A DNA stretch of 64,000 nt from Lentibacillus jeotgali (GTDB lineage: Bacteria > Bacillota > Bacilli > Bacillales > Amphibacillaceae), in contig NZ_AGAV01000008.1 in the NCBI RefSeq assembly GCF_000224785.1, positions 87,593 through 151,592 of the forward strand. The letters run 5' to 3'. Under the pieces are notes generated by a model. That model made no database searches, had not been told where the DNA came from, and saw only the letters and a list, made by a program, of their open reading frames with translations. Position 1 is the first letter of the stretch, and the number at the start of each line of letters is the position of its first letter. A program made the translations under genes and the position numbers. Below, piece by piece: positions 12,454 through 22,811 of the stretch.

Positions 12454-12832
12454 ATAAATTGCGACACAAATAAATAATGGTTGAGTGACACCGCTTCGGA
12501 AATACACCTCGCTTTCCGCGGGCGGCTGGTGAGCCTCCTCGAACTCCGTTCTGCGGGGTCTCACCGAGGCCTTTCCTCCCGCAGGAGTCTCCGTGTATTT
12601 CCTCCGCTAAGTTTTGTTCACGGCATCTTAATAATCAAAAAATTTATATTCTCAGCCATGAAACCAAGCAGCTGGAATATGCGAGACTCCTGTGGGACAG
12701 CGAGCCTAAGAGACCCCACAGCGAGCGTTCTTTGTGAGCGAGGAGGCTCGTGGTGAGCCCACGGAAAGGGAGTATATTCCAGCTGCGTCGTTAGAGATGC
12801 TCACTAAATCCCTAGTTTATGTCGCAGTTTAT
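12454..12832. repeat. Composite palindromic repeat, copy 1 (MITE-like)
   Basis: A noncoding 379-base element bounded by 12-base inverted ends (ATAAATTGCGAC and GTCGCAGTTTAT, one mismatch). Inside are two long imperfect hairpin units. The left unit is closed by GGAAATACAC with GTGTATTTCC, the right by GCAGCTGGAATAT with ATATTCCAGCTGC. The two units look like inverted, diverged copies of each other, sharing CTTTCCGYGGGC, GAGCCTCCTCG and GCGGGGTCT. A second copy lies at 33185-33622, where the right unit is nearly identical. This fills the gap between ohr and rqcH; a short open frame across it is not a gene. Confidence 0.85.
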
Positions 12833-12883
12833 ATCAATTTGAAGAATGAAAGGCAACAATATTTACGAAAAGAGTTTATTTAT

Positions 12884-12924
12884 AAAAACGGATGATCCAT
12901 TAGTACGGATCACCCGTTTTTTAA
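12884..12924 (-). terminator. Rho-independent terminator of rqcH
   Basis: On the minus strand AAAACGGGTGATCC pairs with GGATCATCCGTTTT around an eight-base loop, followed by a T-rich run. It overlaps the 3' end of rqcH. Confidence 0.8.
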
Positions 12925-14616
12925 TTTGGCCGCTGTATCTTTTTCAGGTGTAACAAATAAAGTCTTCTGACTGTCATAAGTCACGTAACCGGGTTTTGCA
13001 CCGTTCGGTTTCCTAACATGTTTTACTTTCGTGTAATCAACAGGGACAGACGATGATTGATGTGATCTACTGAAATAGGCGGCAAGCTGGGCCGCTTCTA
13101 GCAAGGTATCGTCGCTTGGCTCCTTTGAACGGATGATCACATGCGATCCGGGTATATCCTTCGTATGGAGCCAGGTATCATCACGATGTGCCAGTTTCAT
13201 TGTTAAATACTCATTTTGTTTATTATTTTTGCCGACTAAGATAACTGTGCCGTCCGATGCCATGAAATTTTCCGGGCTTGGCTTCGGTGCTTTCTTTTTA
13301 TTTTTTCCTTGTTTTTGTTTCTTTAAGTACCCTTCTTCACGTAGTTCATCGCGGATTTCTCCGATATCAGACTCGCGTGCTGTGTCAATTTGCTGAAGCA
13401 ATTGTTCCAGATAAATAATTTCGTTATTGGCTTTTTTTATCTCCTCTTGAACTTTTTCTTTTGATGTTTTCAATTTCTGATAGGTTTTGAAAAAACTTTG
13501 GGCGTTTTCACTTGGTGTCTTGTTTGGATTTAGCGCTATTGTGATTTCATTCTGGTCAGGATCGTAATAATCAATGACGTTTACTTCTGCATCTCCCTGT
13601 TTCACTTGGTGCATGTTCGCTGTCACCAGTTCTCCAAGCCGTTGATACGTTACCGCGTTTTCTGCTTTCTTTAACGTCCTTTCGTGTTTTTTCAGCTTGC
13701 GGGTATTTTTATCCCGTTCATTTTTTATGAATTGATACAGATCTTTTGCCTGCTGTTTGACCCGGTCGCGTTCGGCCTTGCCCGAATAAAAGGCATCAAG
13801 CATTGTATTTGTATCGGTGAACGATTCTGACTCACCGTCATGATACGAAATTGGCAGTACATGAAAATCTTCCTTGCCGTTACGGTAAATGGCAGGTGTG
13901 TATCGGTCGTCCTGGATCATTTCCTGCAGATGTTCGAATTTTTCTTTATAGGCTTCAATGGCACCCAATTTGGCCCGATGAACGACTTCGTTGGCAATAA
14001 AGGGGGATATCCCGGTCAATGTTTGGACTATTTGTTTTCCTATTTTACCTGCGTTAAAGTCCATTTTGCGGATAAATGTATCACTGTCAATTTCCAGTGG
14101 GCTTAACTTATGCTGGCTTGGCGGAAGCTTGTAGTCAAAACCGGGCAATATTGTGCGATAACGGTTTTGGGAAGCGGAAATGTGCTTCATGCTATCCAAA
14201 ATATGCCCCTTTTCCCCATCAACCAGCATGACGTTGCTGTGTTTACTCATCAGTTCGATGACCAGCTTTTTGGTTGTAACATCCCCGATCTCATTCCGTG
14301 ATTGAACTGTGAACGTCATTATCCGTTCCATCCCGTACTGGTTAATGGATTCGACAACAGCTCCTGAAAGATGCTTTCTGAGTAGCATGCAGAACATCGG
14401 CGGTTCCTTTGGATTGTTGTATGAATCGTCTGTTAAGTGCAGTCGGGCATATACGGGATGTATTGATAACAGAAGTGAATGGTTCTGTCCGTGGCTTCGT
14501 ATTGTGAATACAAGTTCAGTGTCTGTCGGCTGATAAATTTTTGCGATTTTTCCTGGTATGATTTTTTCATTCAATTCGTTTGTTATTGCGCGGGTAACAA
14601 TTCCATCAAATGGCAT
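12910..14616 (-). CDS. rqcH: Ribosome quality control protein RqcH (Rqc2/NEMF, FbpA family)
   Basis: Binds stalled 50S-peptidyl-tRNA complexes and recruits tRNA-Ala to add C-terminal alanine tails. N-terminal NFACT-N domain (MPFDGIVTRAITNEL, then LLSIHPVYARLHLT near residue 50), a helix-hairpin-helix part near 180-215, a coiled coil of about 290-420 rich in Lys and Glu, and a C-terminal NFACT-R domain (HTKDIPGSHVIIRS near 490). At 568 residues it has the usual size. It is transcribed against its neighbours, as yloA is in B. subtilis relative to yloB. The older name is fibronectin-binding protein. Confidence 0.93.
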   Translation of the reverse strand: MPFDGIVTRAITNELNEKIIPGKIAKIYQPTDTELVFTIRSHGQNHSLLLSIHPVYARLHLTDDSYNNPKEPPMFCMLLRKHLSGAVVESINQYGMERIMTFTVQSRNEIGDVTTKKLVIELMSKHSNVMLVDGEKGHILDSMKHISASQNRYRTILPGFDYKLPPSQHKLSPLEIDSDTFIRKMDFNAGKIGKQIVQTLTGISPFIANEVVHRAKLGAIEAYKEKFEHLQEMIQDDRYTPAIYRNGKEDFHVLPISYHDGESESFTDTNTMLDAFYSGKAERDRVKQQAKDLYQFIKNERDKNTRKLKKHERTLKKAENAVTYQRLGELVTANMHQVKQGDAEVNVIDYYDPDQNEITIALNPNKTPSENAQSFFKTYQKLKTSKEKVQEEIKKANNEIIYLEQLLQQIDTARESDIGEIRDELREEGYLKKQKQGKNKKKAPKPSPENFMASDGTVILVGKNNKQNEYLTMKLAHRDDTWLHTKDIPGSHVIIRSKEPSDDTLLEAAQLAAYFSRSHQSSSVPVDYTKVKHVRKPNGAKPGYVTYDSQKTLFVTPEKDTAAKLKNG

Positions 14617-14795
14617 ATAACCACCTCTTCCTACATACGTGCGCTTACGCTTTTCTATCTATTATAGCATTTTTCCGGTGGAGTCTGCATAGGTATTGGT
14701 ATACAGAATAACGTTGAAAAGTTTGCACCAACGGAGGCTGCCGATGGTCTTGCAATGGGACAAGTTTTCTAAGATGAATCTGGAGGGAATGCTGG

Positions 14796-17450
14796 ATGAA
14801 ATGGTATCAGATGGATGTCGAAGCGGTCGAGCAAAAATTGCATGTGACAACCAAACACGGGCTGACAGATAAGCAAGCAGAGCAGCGGCAGAAGCAATAC
14901 GGGCCAAATCGGCTTGAATCCGGGAAAAATGTGTCAAAGTGGCTGATTCTCCTTAAACAATTTCAGGATTTTATGGTGCTGATACTGCTCGCTGCCACCC
15001 TGATTGCTGGGATGCTTGGGGAGTATGTTGATGCAATAGCTATTATGATCATTGTTCTGGTTAATGGCTTTTTGGGGTATTTTCAGGAGCAGAAGGCGGA
15101 GAAATCACTTGCCAAATTAAAAGAAATGTCAGCTCCGGTTGCAGCCGTTCTGCGTGATGGCAAATGGGTGAAGATACCGTCACAGGAAGTGGTTGTTGGG
15201 GATGTTGTACGATTAAATAGCGGGGACAGGATCCCGGCGGATATTCGAATAACGCAATCCAGCAGTCTGGAAACAGAGGAATCCGCACTTACCGGCGAGT
15301 CACTTCCAGTCATGAAACATGCCACAAGCATAACACGGGACAAGCTCGATGCCCAGGACCAAGTCAATATGGGATTTATGAGCACGTTGGTCACGCGGGG
15401 CTCGGGTACAGGCATTGTCGTTGGAACGGGAATGAATACAGTAATGGGGCAGATTGCCTCGCTTATGGTCAAAACGGAAAAAACGACGACCCCACTGGAA
15501 CACAAACTTGCTGAACTGGGCAAAATCCTGATTGCTGTTGCACTGCTCCTGACAGCTTTGGTTGTCCTTGCCGGTGTGTATCAGGGTCACCCGGTATATA
15601 ACATGTTTCTCGCCGGTGTGTCGCTTGCAGTCGCCGCTATACCGGAGGGTTTGCCGGCTATTGTAACCGTTGCATTGTCACTGGGCGTTCAGCGTATGAT
15701 CAGGAAGAAAGCCATTGTTCGGAAACTGTCCGCCGTTGAAACGCTTGGATGTGCATCAGTCATATGCTCGGATAAGACCGGAACCATGACCGAAAACCAA
15801 ATGACTGTAAAAGAAGTATTCCTGAATGGGAAATGGTTATATGTGACAGGTGACGGCTATGATGTAAAAGGGAATGTTTATCTTAATAACGATACGGTGG
15901 ACAGAAATTTTCCAAATCTGGAATCGATGTTTTTATATGGAATGCTTTGTAATAATGCATCGTTAATGACGAAGAAAGGGAAGTGCTATGTGGATGGTGA
16001 CCCAACGGATGGCGCGCTTCTGGTTGCAGCACGGAAATTGGGTTTGTCACATCAGCTTCACGATAATTATCATGTTGTTAAAGAACTGCCTTTTGATTCC
16101 GACCGGAAGCGAATGAGCATGGTTGTTGAAGATGATAATAATATGCGCTTTCTGATAACAAAGGGAGCCCCGGAGGTTTTACTGCCCCGCTCGAATTATG
16201 TCATGAAAGAGCAGGGAAGAAAACTGATGCGATCTGAAGAAAAACGGGGGATCGATCAGGCAGTCAATAACATGGCGGATAAAGCACTGCGGACACTCGC
16301 GATTGCCATGAGACCCCTTGCAAAAGATGAGTCTTTGAATTCAGCGGCACTGGAAAAAGACCTGACACTCGTCGGTTTATACGGGATGATGGACCCACCG
16401 AGAAAAGAGGTAAAAACAGCTATTGAAGAATGCCGGGAAGCCGGAATTAAGCCAGTTATGATAACCGGTGATCACGAAAAAACCGCCCGGGCGATAGCAG
16501 CAGAACTGAACCTGCTTCCTGAAGATGGGATGGTTCTTAATGGTTATCAGTTGAACAATATGTCTGTTTCGGAACTGCAGAATATGATTGATCAGGTTTA
16601 TGTTTTTGCCAGAGTAACACCTGAACATAAGCTGAAAATCGTGAAGGCACTGCAGGAACAAGGACACATCGTCGCCATGACAGGTGATGGTGTCAACGAT
16701 GCTCCGGCGATTAAAGCGAGCGACATTGGAATCAGTATGGGCGAAAGCGGCACAGATGTAACGAAGGAAGCTTCTTCGCTCATTTTGATGGATGATAATT
16801 TTGCTACGATAAAATCAGCCATTATCGAAGGCCGAAACATCTATGAAAATATCCGTAAATTTATCCGCTATTTGCTGGCATCCAATGTCGGTGAGATTCT
16901 GGTCATGCTGTTTGCGATGCTGCTTGCCATGCCGCTGCCGCTTGTACCGGTGCAGATCCTTTGGGTTAACCTTGTGACCGACGGACTTCCTGCTATGGCA
17001 CTTGGACTGGATCAGTCGGAAGATGATGTGATGAAGCGCGGACCTAGGAATCCGAAAGAGGGGGTTTTCGCCAGAGGGCTAGGATTTAAGATTATCAGTC
17101 GGGGTATTGTGATAGGTCTAGCTGCCTTAGTTGCGTTTATGATTGCCTATCAGGGAAATCCGGATAATCTGATTTATGGTCAGACAATCGCCTTTACTAC
17201 ATTGGTGATGGCACAGCTGATTCATGTTTTTGACTGCCGGAGCGAACACTCGATTTTTGCACGAAACCCATTTGAAAATAAATACCTGGTTCTGGCGGTT
17301 TTATCATCGGTGTTGCTATTACTGGTTGTCATCTACTGGGCACCTTTGCAGCCCGTTTTCCATACAACAGCCCTGAATCTAAGAGACTGGCTGCTCGTTC
17401 TTGCGTTGAGCTTCCTGCCGAGTGTCCTGTTCGGCTTTAGCAAAAAGTAG
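14796..17450 (+). CDS. yloB: P-type calcium-transporting ATPase (YloB type)
   Basis: Membrane Ca2+-translocating P2A-type ATPase. The phosphorylation motif DKTGTMTEN is near residue 327, TGES near 168, the ATP-site KGAPE near 460, and the hinge TGDGVNDAPA near 628. Ten hydrophobic segments are expected; the pairs near 52-100, 245-305 and 690-880 are visible, with AAIPEGLPAIV in the ion-binding helix. The length, 884 residues, fits. The gene diverges from rqcH. A hairpin terminator follows it. Confidence 0.94.
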   Translation: MKWYQMDVEAVEQKLHVTTKHGLTDKQAEQRQKQYGPNRLESGKNVSKWLILLKQFQDFMVLILLAATLIAGMLGEYVDAIAIMIIVLVNGFLGYFQEQKAEKSLAKLKEMSAPVAAVLRDGKWVKIPSQEVVVGDVVRLNSGDRIPADIRITQSSSLETEESALTGESLPVMKHATSITRDKLDAQDQVNMGFMSTLVTRGSGTGIVVGTGMNTVMGQIASLMVKTEKTTTPLEHKLAELGKILIAVALLLTALVVLAGVYQGHPVYNMFLAGVSLAVAAIPEGLPAIVTVALSLGVQRMIRKKAIVRKLSAVETLGCASVICSDKTGTMTENQMTVKEVFLNGKWLYVTGDGYDVKGNVYLNNDTVDRNFPNLESMFLYGMLCNNASLMTKKGKCYVDGDPTDGALLVAARKLGLSHQLHDNYHVVKELPFDSDRKRMSMVVEDDNNMRFLITKGAPEVLLPRSNYVMKEQGRKLMRSEEKRGIDQAVNNMADKALRTLAIAMRPLAKDESLNSAALEKDLTLVGLYGMMDPPRKEVKTAIEECREAGIKPVMITGDHEKTARAIAAELNLLPEDGMVLNGYQLNNMSVSELQNMIDQVYVFARVTPEHKLKIVKALQEQGHIVAMTGDGVNDAPAIKASDIGISMGESGTDVTKEASSLILMDDNFATIKSAIIEGRNIYENIRKFIRYLLASNVGEILVMLFAMLLAMPLPLVPVQILWVNLVTDGLPAMALGLDQSEDDVMKRGPRNPKEGVFARGLGFKIISRGIVIGLAALVAFMIAYQGNPDNLIYGQTIAFTTLVMAQLIHVFDCRSEHSIFARNPFENKYLVLAVLSSVLLLLVVIYWAPLQPVFHTTALNLRDWLLVLALSFLPSVLFGFSKK

Positions 17451-17469
17451 ATATGATAAAGTGAAACTT

Positions 17470-17504
17470 AAATCAGTGGGGCGTTTTTTCCCCACTGATT
17501 TCTT
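17470..17504 (+). terminator. Terminator after the Ca2+ ATPase gene
   Basis: AATCAGTGGGG pairs with CCCCACTGATT around a T-rich eight-base loop, 17 bases after the stop codon. The T tract after the stem is short. Confidence 0.65.
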
Positions 17505-17563
17505 AGTTGAATAGAATCGGGCATTTAGGAACAGTTTACTGTCCACGAGATGCGGGGTACGGT

Positions 17564-17590
17564 CCTTCTTACGGAGAAGGGTTTTTATTT
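17564..17590 (+). terminator. Second terminator-like hairpin
   Basis: CCTTCT-TACGG-AGAAGG followed by GTTTTTATTTT. It lies in the 360-base gap before remA. In B. subtilis this gap holds the yicC-family gene yloC; here no trace of such a gene is seen. Confidence 0.5.
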
Positions 17591-17716
17591 TGCCTGACAA
17601 CTTGTTATAATGAGATTCTGGGAATAGGGAGCGTTGCCGTTTTGTTTTAAAATCCCCGCTATAAGGTCGTAATATAGAGAAAATGAAAGAATAAGTCCAA
17701 ATTACACAGTAAATGG

Positions 17717-17746
17717 TTGTATTTTCGCTTTTATTTACACTATAAT
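17717..17746 (+). promoter_or_regulatory. Putative sigma-A promoter for the remA-gmk-rpoZ group
   Basis: TTGTAT (17717-17722), an 18-base spacer and TATAAT (17741-17746), about 70 bases ahead of remA. Seen by eye only. Confidence 0.5.
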
Positions 17747-17816
17747 AGATTTATTATACTTATAGATTAACGCCAGTTATTAATGAAAACAGACAGAATT
17801 CTAAGGGGGAACTAGC

Positions 17817-18083
17817 TTGAGTTTACGGTTAATTAACATAGGGTTCGGGAATGTGGTTTCGGCTAACCGGGTTATCTCGATCGTTTCACCGGAATCAGCA
17901 CCGATTAAGCGAATTATTACAGTAGCTCGTGACAACAATAAATTGGTGGATGCTACTTATGGGCGGCGGACTCGTGCTGTTATCATCACCGACAGCGATC
18001 ATGTTGTCCTGTCGGCTGTGCAGCCGGAAACTGTCGGACAGCGTGTAATCAGTCATGAGGAAGTCATAGACGAGAATAACTAG
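17817..18083 (+). CDS. remA: Extracellular matrix regulatory protein RemA (DUF370)
   Basis: DNA-binding activator of biofilm matrix genes in B. subtilis, forming ring-like oligomers. The 88-residue protein shows the conserved core [20 protein letters not shown] and [18 protein letters not shown] with QPETV. The start is TTG at 17817 after AAGGGGGA, fixed by homology. It stands just before gmk, as in B. subtilis (ylzA). Confidence 0.93.
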   Translation: MSLRLINIGFGNVVSANRVISIVSPESAPIKRIITVARDNNKLVDATYGRRTRAVIITDSDHVVLSAVQPETVGQRVISHEEVIDENN

Positions 18084-18094
18084 GAGGAAACGTT

Positions 18095-18709
18095 GTGATT
18101 GATGAAAATGGCATTTTATTTGTTTTATCCGGACCTTCAGGCGTAGGGAAAGGAACTGTTCGACGGGAGCTTTTTGAGCGTGCCAACGACCTTAAGTACT
18201 CAATTTCCATGACTACAAGGGAAATACGCCCCGGTGAATCAGAAGGCGTCGATTATTTCTACAAGACAAATGAGGAATTTGAACGGATGATCGAAGCCGG
18301 ACAACTTTTGGAATATGCGCGTTTTGTCAATAATTATTACGGGACACCGCGTAAATACGTAGAAGATACATTGCAGGATGGTAAAGACGTATTTCTTGAG
18401 ATTGAAGTGCAGGGAGCCATGCAAGTGAAGAAGAATTTTCCGGAAGGTGTTTTCATCTTCTTGTTCCCTCCCAGTCTGGAAGAATTAAAAAACCGCATTG
18501 TCGAAAGGGGTACGGAATCACAGGAGTTGGTGCTTAAGCGGCTGAAAGAAGCTCAGAACGAGATTGACATGATGGACGCCTATGATTATGTCGTCGTCAA
18601 TGATGATGTTGATGCTGCCGTCACCAAGGTTCAATCAATCATTCAGAGCGAGCACTGCAAACGTGAGCGAATTGCAAAACAATATAAAAAGTTATTGGAG
18701 GATGAATAA
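18095..18709 (+). CDS. gmk: Guanylate kinase
   Basis: Phosphorylates GMP to GDP. The P-loop [11 protein letters not shown] is at about residues 8-18, the GMP-binding segment [18 protein letters not shown] near 35, and [12 protein letters not shown] near 70. It starts with GTG 18095 after AGGAGGAAA; 204 residues is normal. It follows remA by 11 bases and precedes rpoZ. Confidence 0.96.
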   Translation: MIDENGILFVLSGPSGVGKGTVRRELFERANDLKYSISMTTREIRPGESEGVDYFYKTNEEFERMIEAGQLLEYARFVNNYYGTPRKYVEDTLQDGKDVFLEIEVQGAMQVKKNFPEGVFIFLFPPSLEELKNRIVERGTESQELVLKRLKEAQNEIDMMDAYDYVVVNDDVDAAVTKVQSIIQSEHCKRERIAKQYKKLLEDE

Positions 18710-18710
18710 T

Positions 18711-18911
18711 ATGATGCTCGAACCGTCCATTGATGATTTGCAGACAAAAATAAAATCCAAGTATACACTTGTTACAATTGCTGCCAAACGGGCACGTCAA
18801 ATCCGGGAAACAAATAACGTGCTTGTTGATGACCCGCAATCGAATAAATATGTAGGGCTGGCACTTGAAGAAATTATGGCTGAAAAGCTGTATGTAAAAG
18901 AAGATAAGTAA
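18711..18911 (+). CDS. rpoZ: RNA polymerase omega subunit
   Basis: Small subunit that helps beta-prime folding and assembly of RNA polymerase. The 66-residue product begins [20 protein letters not shown] and has the conserved AAKRARQI followed by [14 protein letters not shown] 18711 follows TTGGAGG by a few bases; ATG 18714 is also possible. It directly follows gmk. A weak hairpin (GACCCTCGC with GCGGGGGTC) lies just after the stop. Confidence 0.95.
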   Translation: MMLEPSIDDLQTKIKSKYTLVTIAAKRARQIRETNNVLVDDPQSNKYVGLALEEIMAEKLYVKEDK

Positions 18912-18966
18912 TCCTGATGACCCTCGCTTTTCTTGTTCGTATGCGGGGGTCTAAGTTTTAGGTAGT

Positions 18967-19111
18967 TGTTCAAAGAGTTTGGTAAAAATGACTTATCGAA
19001 TTTCGTCGTTGGTTTGTTTCTTCGCTGCTCATGTATCTCATTGCATACATTCCGCTGCTTGAAACTGCGCCGCCTCGAACTTCTCGGCCTCTTTATCCTC
19101 CTTTTTGAACA
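18967..19111. repeat. Short inverted-repeat element between rpoZ and coaBC
   Basis: About 145 bases bounded by TGTTCAAA and TTTGAACA, noncoding, with the distinctive inner words GGTAAAAATGACTTATCG and CGTCGTTGGTTTG. It has the look of a dispersed intergenic repeat. A short relic of its right end, inverted (GCGTGTTCAAAAA followed by GAGGA), is seen at 30987-31010. Confidence 0.6.
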
Positions 19112-19169
19112 CGCTCTGTAAGGTGAACTTCGACCGTCAACCATATTTTAGGGAACGAGGGGATGTACG

Positions 19170-20378
19170 ATGATCCAGAATAAAAATATACTGTTGGGAG
19201 TTTCGGGTGGTATAGCTGCCTATAAAGCGTGTGCTCTGACAAGCAAGTTGACCCAACAGGGGGCGGCTGTAAAAGTGATTATGACGGATAATGCCGCAAA
19301 ATTTGTATCACCTTTAACATTTCAGGCATTGTCCAGAAACCCTGTCCACATTGATACATTTGATGAAAAGGATCCTGCAAAAATTGCCCATATTGATCTG
19401 GCTGACTGGGCTGACATCACCTTGCTTGCTCCGGCGACAGCGAATATCATCGGCAAATTGGCAAATGGGATTGCCGATGATATGCTATCAACTGTTCTGC
19501 TTGCCACTCAGTCCAGTGTCTATGTTGCCCCGGCGATGAACGTACATATGTATGCTCACCCAGCGGTTATCGCAAACATGAAACAGCTTGATTCATGGGG
19601 CTATCATTTTATTGAACCAGGCGCAGGGTACCTAGCCTGCGGGTATGTCGGCAAGGGACGACTGGAAGAGCCTGAGAGCATTATTGCTGCGGTTGCGGAG
19701 CATCAGGGGAGGGGCGATTTGTTTTCAGGGAAAAAAGTGCTGATTTCTGCGGGGCCTACTCAGGAAAAGGTGGATCCGGTGCGTTTTTTTACAAACCGGT
19801 CCTCCGGAAAAATGGGCTTTGCGCTGGCTGAAGCAGCAGCGAGTGCTGGTGCCGACGTGACACTTGTTGCCGGGCCTGTCAGTCTGGAAACGGGAAATAA
19901 ACGCATCAACCGGATTGATGTTGTGACCGCTGAAGAAATGTATCAAGCCATGCACGATCACTTCCACACCAGTGATATCGTTATTAAAGCTGCCGCTGTT
20001 GCCGATTACCGTCCAAAGCAGATTTATGGTGAGAAGATGAAAAAACAACCTGATGACTGGCGCGTAGAAATGGAGCGGACACAAGATATTTTGCAGTCAC
20101 TTGGTGAAGCGAAAAAACACCAATTTTTAGCCGGATTTGCTGCTGAAACAACCAACCCTGTGGAATATGGCATCACCAAACTGCAGAAAAAGAATCTTGA
20201 TGCCATTATCGTTAACAACGTAGCTGCTGAAGGCGCTGGGTTTGGCGGAGATACAAATGTGGTCACATATGTCAACAAAACAGAGGAAAAAGAAGACATT
20301 GCGTTAAGATCCAAACAGGAGATTGCTAAGGAAATACTGAAACTCATAGCCCGTGATATGAAGGATGAACCAAAGTGA
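19170..20378 (+). CDS. coaBC: Bifunctional phosphopantothenoylcysteine decarboxylase/synthetase
   Basis: Coenzyme A synthesis: CoaB joins 4'-phosphopantothenate and cysteine, CoaC decarboxylates the product. The N-terminal flavoprotein domain (about 1-185) carries GVSGGIAAYKA, the PAMNVHMYAHPA motif and the Cys loop GYLACGYVGKGRL. The C-terminal synthetase domain (about 186-400) has ISAGPTQEKVDPVRF, NRSSGKMGFALA and KAAAVADYRPK. At 402 residues it is normal. The start follows GAACGAGGGG. It overlaps priA by four bases. Confidence 0.96.
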   Translation: MIQNKNILLGVSGGIAAYKACALTSKLTQQGAAVKVIMTDNAAKFVSPLTFQALSRNPVHIDTFDEKDPAKIAHIDLADWADITLLAPATANIIGKLANGIADDMLSTVLLATQSSVYVAPAMNVHMYAHPAVIANMKQLDSWGYHFIEPGAGYLACGYVGKGRLEEPESIIAAVAEHQGRGDLFSGKKVLISAGPTQEKVDPVRFFTNRSSGKMGFALAEAAASAGADVTLVAGPVSLETGNKRINRIDVVTAEEMYQAMHDHFHTSDIVIKAAAVADYRPKQIYGEKMKKQPDDWRVEMERTQDILQSLGEAKKHQFLAGFAAETTNPVEYGITKLQKKNLDAIIVNNVAAEGAGFGGDTNVVTYVNKTEEKEDIALRSKQEIAKEILKLIARDMKDEPK

Positions 20379-22780
20379 TTGCTAAAGTAATTGTGGATGT
20401 TCCTGCCAGTTCGATTAACCAGACATTCGATTACCGGATACCTGGACGGTTTCAGGAGATTCTGCAGCCGGGGATGCGGGTCATCGTTCCATTTGGCCCA
20501 AGAAAAGTAATGGGATATGTCGTTGCAAGAGCAAGTGAATCTTCCTTTGATAAATTAAAGGAATTAATCGACATACTTGATTTGACCCCGATTCTGACAT
20601 CTGAATTGCTGGATTTGGGCAAATGGCTGGCGGAAGAGACTTTAAGTTTATACATCACGGCTTTTCAGGCGATGCTGCCTCAAGTGTTGAAAGCAAACTA
20701 TAAAAAAGAACTGGAACGATTGACGAGTGAACCGCTTCCTGAGCAGCTTGAAGCGTTTTTTGCTGGACGGGATTTTGTTTCGTATGAAGAGTTAGATAAT
20801 GCCGGAGTCAGTTTTTACCAGGTGCAGAAAGCGATACAAGCTGGTGATATTACTGTTCATTACTCGGTTAAATCAAGGGTTACAAAAAAGCATATAACTT
20901 ACCTCAAACCGTCACGTGACATTCATCTGCTGGAGGAAGCGCTGCAGGATATGTCGAACAAAGCCAAAAAACAGAAGGAAATACTTGCCTTTTTTATTAA
21001 TAGACCGGAAGAAATCGAATTAAACCGAGTACTGAAAAAATTTGGGACAACCCGATCTGTCATAAATGCATTACTTAATAAAAATTTGCTGAATGCGTTT
21101 AAGAAAGAAGTATTCAGAAACCCGTATGAAGACCATGCATTCGAGAAGACATCGGCTTTAGAACTGACGGAACAGCAGCAGGCGGCCATTAAGCCAGTGA
21201 AACAACATATTAAAGAAGACCGGCATGATGTATTTCTGCTGCATGGTGTAACGGGCAGCGGGAAAACAGAAATCTACCTGCAAGCTATTCAAGATGTAAT
21301 TGATAAAGGGGAGGAGGCGATTGTCCTTGTCCCTGAAATTTCCCTGACACCGCAAATGGTCAAACGGTTCAAGGGGCGGTTCGGTTCGAATGTTGCTGTA
21401 TTGCATAGCGCTCTATCCCATGGTGAAAAATACGACGAATGGCGGCGCGTCCACCGTAAAGAGGTCCAAGTAGTGGTCGGTGCCAGATCAGCTGTATTTG
21501 CCCCGTTTGAAAATCTCGGTATCATTATTATCGATGAGGAGCATGAGAACAGCTATAAACAAGAAGATCAGCCGCGCTATCATGCACGTGATGTGGCTAT
21601 TCATCGCGGAAAGGACCATTATTGCCCGGTCATACTTGGCAGTGCGACGCCGACATTGGAATCATATGCGAGGGCACAAAAAGGGGTTTATCAGCTGGCA
21701 ACCCTGAGTAAACGAACCAATGAAAAGGCGATGCCTGAGGTCAATATTGTGGATATGCGTGATGAACTGCATGCCGGTAATCGGTCAATGTTTTCACGCA
21801 GCCTGAAAGAAAATATACAAGCGTGTATCAGTCGAGGTGAACAAATTGTCCTGTTATTAAACCGCCGCGGCTACTCAACGTTTGTTATGTGCAGGGAATG
21901 CGGTCATGTCAAAGAATGCCCGCATTGTGACATCGCTCTGACTTTCCATAAACACAACAACCGGCTAAAGTGCCACTATTGTTCTTATGAAGAACCGATG
22001 CCAATGTATTGTCCCTCATGCAGCAGTCACTTAATCCGTTTTTTCGGCACGGGAACACAGCGCATAGAAGAATCGCTGACCCAGTTGATTCCGGAAGCAA
22101 GGGTGCTGCGGATGGATGTGGATACGACAAGAAGAAAAGGGGCACATGAAAAATTGCTGAATCAGTTTGCCAATAAAGAAGCAGATATACTTCTGGGAAC
22201 GCAAATGATTGCAAAAGGGCTTGATTTTGAAAATGTCACGCTAGTCGGTGTTCTGACTGCTGACTCGATGCTGAACCTGCCGGATTTCCGCTCCTCCGAA
22301 AAAACGTTTCAACTTCTGACACAGGTGAGCGGCCGGGCAGGAAGACACGAACTGCCAGGTGAAGTGATTGTCCAGACATACACACCGGAACATTACAGTA
22401 TTGAACTGGCCAGCCATTATAATTTTATCCAGTTTTATCAGCGGGAAATGCAAGTCCGCAAAAAATTTCAATATCCGCCATACGTTTTCCTGGCATTAAT
22501 CACGGTATCACATCAGAATCATGTGACAGCGGTTCAAACCACCCAAAAAATTGTAAAACGTTTATGGGAGTATGTCGGGCAAGGTACAGTCATCTTAGGG
22601 CCAACACCATCACCAATATCACGGATGAAGGATAGATATCGCTACCAATGCATGGTAAAATACAAACAGGAACCCGAACTGCGGACACTAATCAATAAAA
22701 TTATCCGGCAATTTGACGAGGAGATGCGCAAAGACGATTTGCAGATTGTCGTGGATATGCAGCCGTACCAGCTAATGTGA
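20375..22780 (+). CDS. priA: Primosomal replication restart helicase PriA
   Basis: 3'-5' superfamily 2 helicase that reloads the replisome at stalled forks. An N-terminal DNA-binding domain is followed by the helicase core: Walker [10 protein letters not shown] near residue 290, DEEH near 387, motif [10 protein letters not shown] near 650. Between lies a zinc region with eight Cys in four pairs ([23 protein letters not shown] near 508-550). Length 801 is normal. It starts with GTG 20375, overlapping the coaBC stop. In B. subtilis def follows priA; here fmt follows 31 bases later. Confidence 0.96.
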   Translation: MIAKVIVDVPASSINQTFDYRIPGRFQEILQPGMRVIVPFGPRKVMGYVVARASESSFDKLKELIDILDLTPILTSELLDLGKWLAEETLSLYITAFQAMLPQVLKANYKKELERLTSEPLPEQLEAFFAGRDFVSYEELDNAGVSFYQVQKAIQAGDITVHYSVKSRVTKKHITYLKPSRDIHLLEEALQDMSNKAKKQKEILAFFINRPEEIELNRVLKKFGTTRSVINALLNKNLLNAFKKEVFRNPYEDHAFEKTSALELTEQQQAAIKPVKQHIKEDRHDVFLLHGVTGSGKTEIYLQAIQDVIDKGEEAIVLVPEISLTPQMVKRFKGRFGSNVAVLHSALSHGEKYDEWRRVHRKEVQVVVGARSAVFAPFENLGIIIIDEEHENSYKQEDQPRYHARDVAIHRGKDHYCPVILGSATPTLESYARAQKGVYQLATLSKRTNEKAMPEVNIVDMRDELHAGNRSMFSRSLKENIQACISRGEQIVLLLNRRGYSTFVMCRECGHVKECPHCDIALTFHKHNNRLKCHYCSYEEPMPMYCPSCSSHLIRFFGTGTQRIEESLTQLIPEARVLRMDVDTTRRKGAHEKLLNQFANKEADILLGTQMIAKGLDFENVTLVGVLTADSMLNLPDFRSSEKTFQLLTQVSGRAGRHELPGEVIVQTYTPEHYSIELASHYNFIQFYQREMQVRKKFQYPPYVFLALITVSHQNHVTAVQTTQKIVKRLWEYVGQGTVILGPTPSPISRMKDRYRYQCMVKYKQEPELRTLINKIIRQFDEEMRKDDLQIVVDMQPYQLM

Positions 22781-22811
22781 TAAACGCTGTACAAGAAAGG
22801 AGTACCGCCTA

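Noticed and set aside
12481..12756. Open frame of 91 codons in the first composite repeat
   Set aside because: It lies wholly inside a palindromic noncoding element, has no proper ribosome site, and its translation mirrors the repeat.
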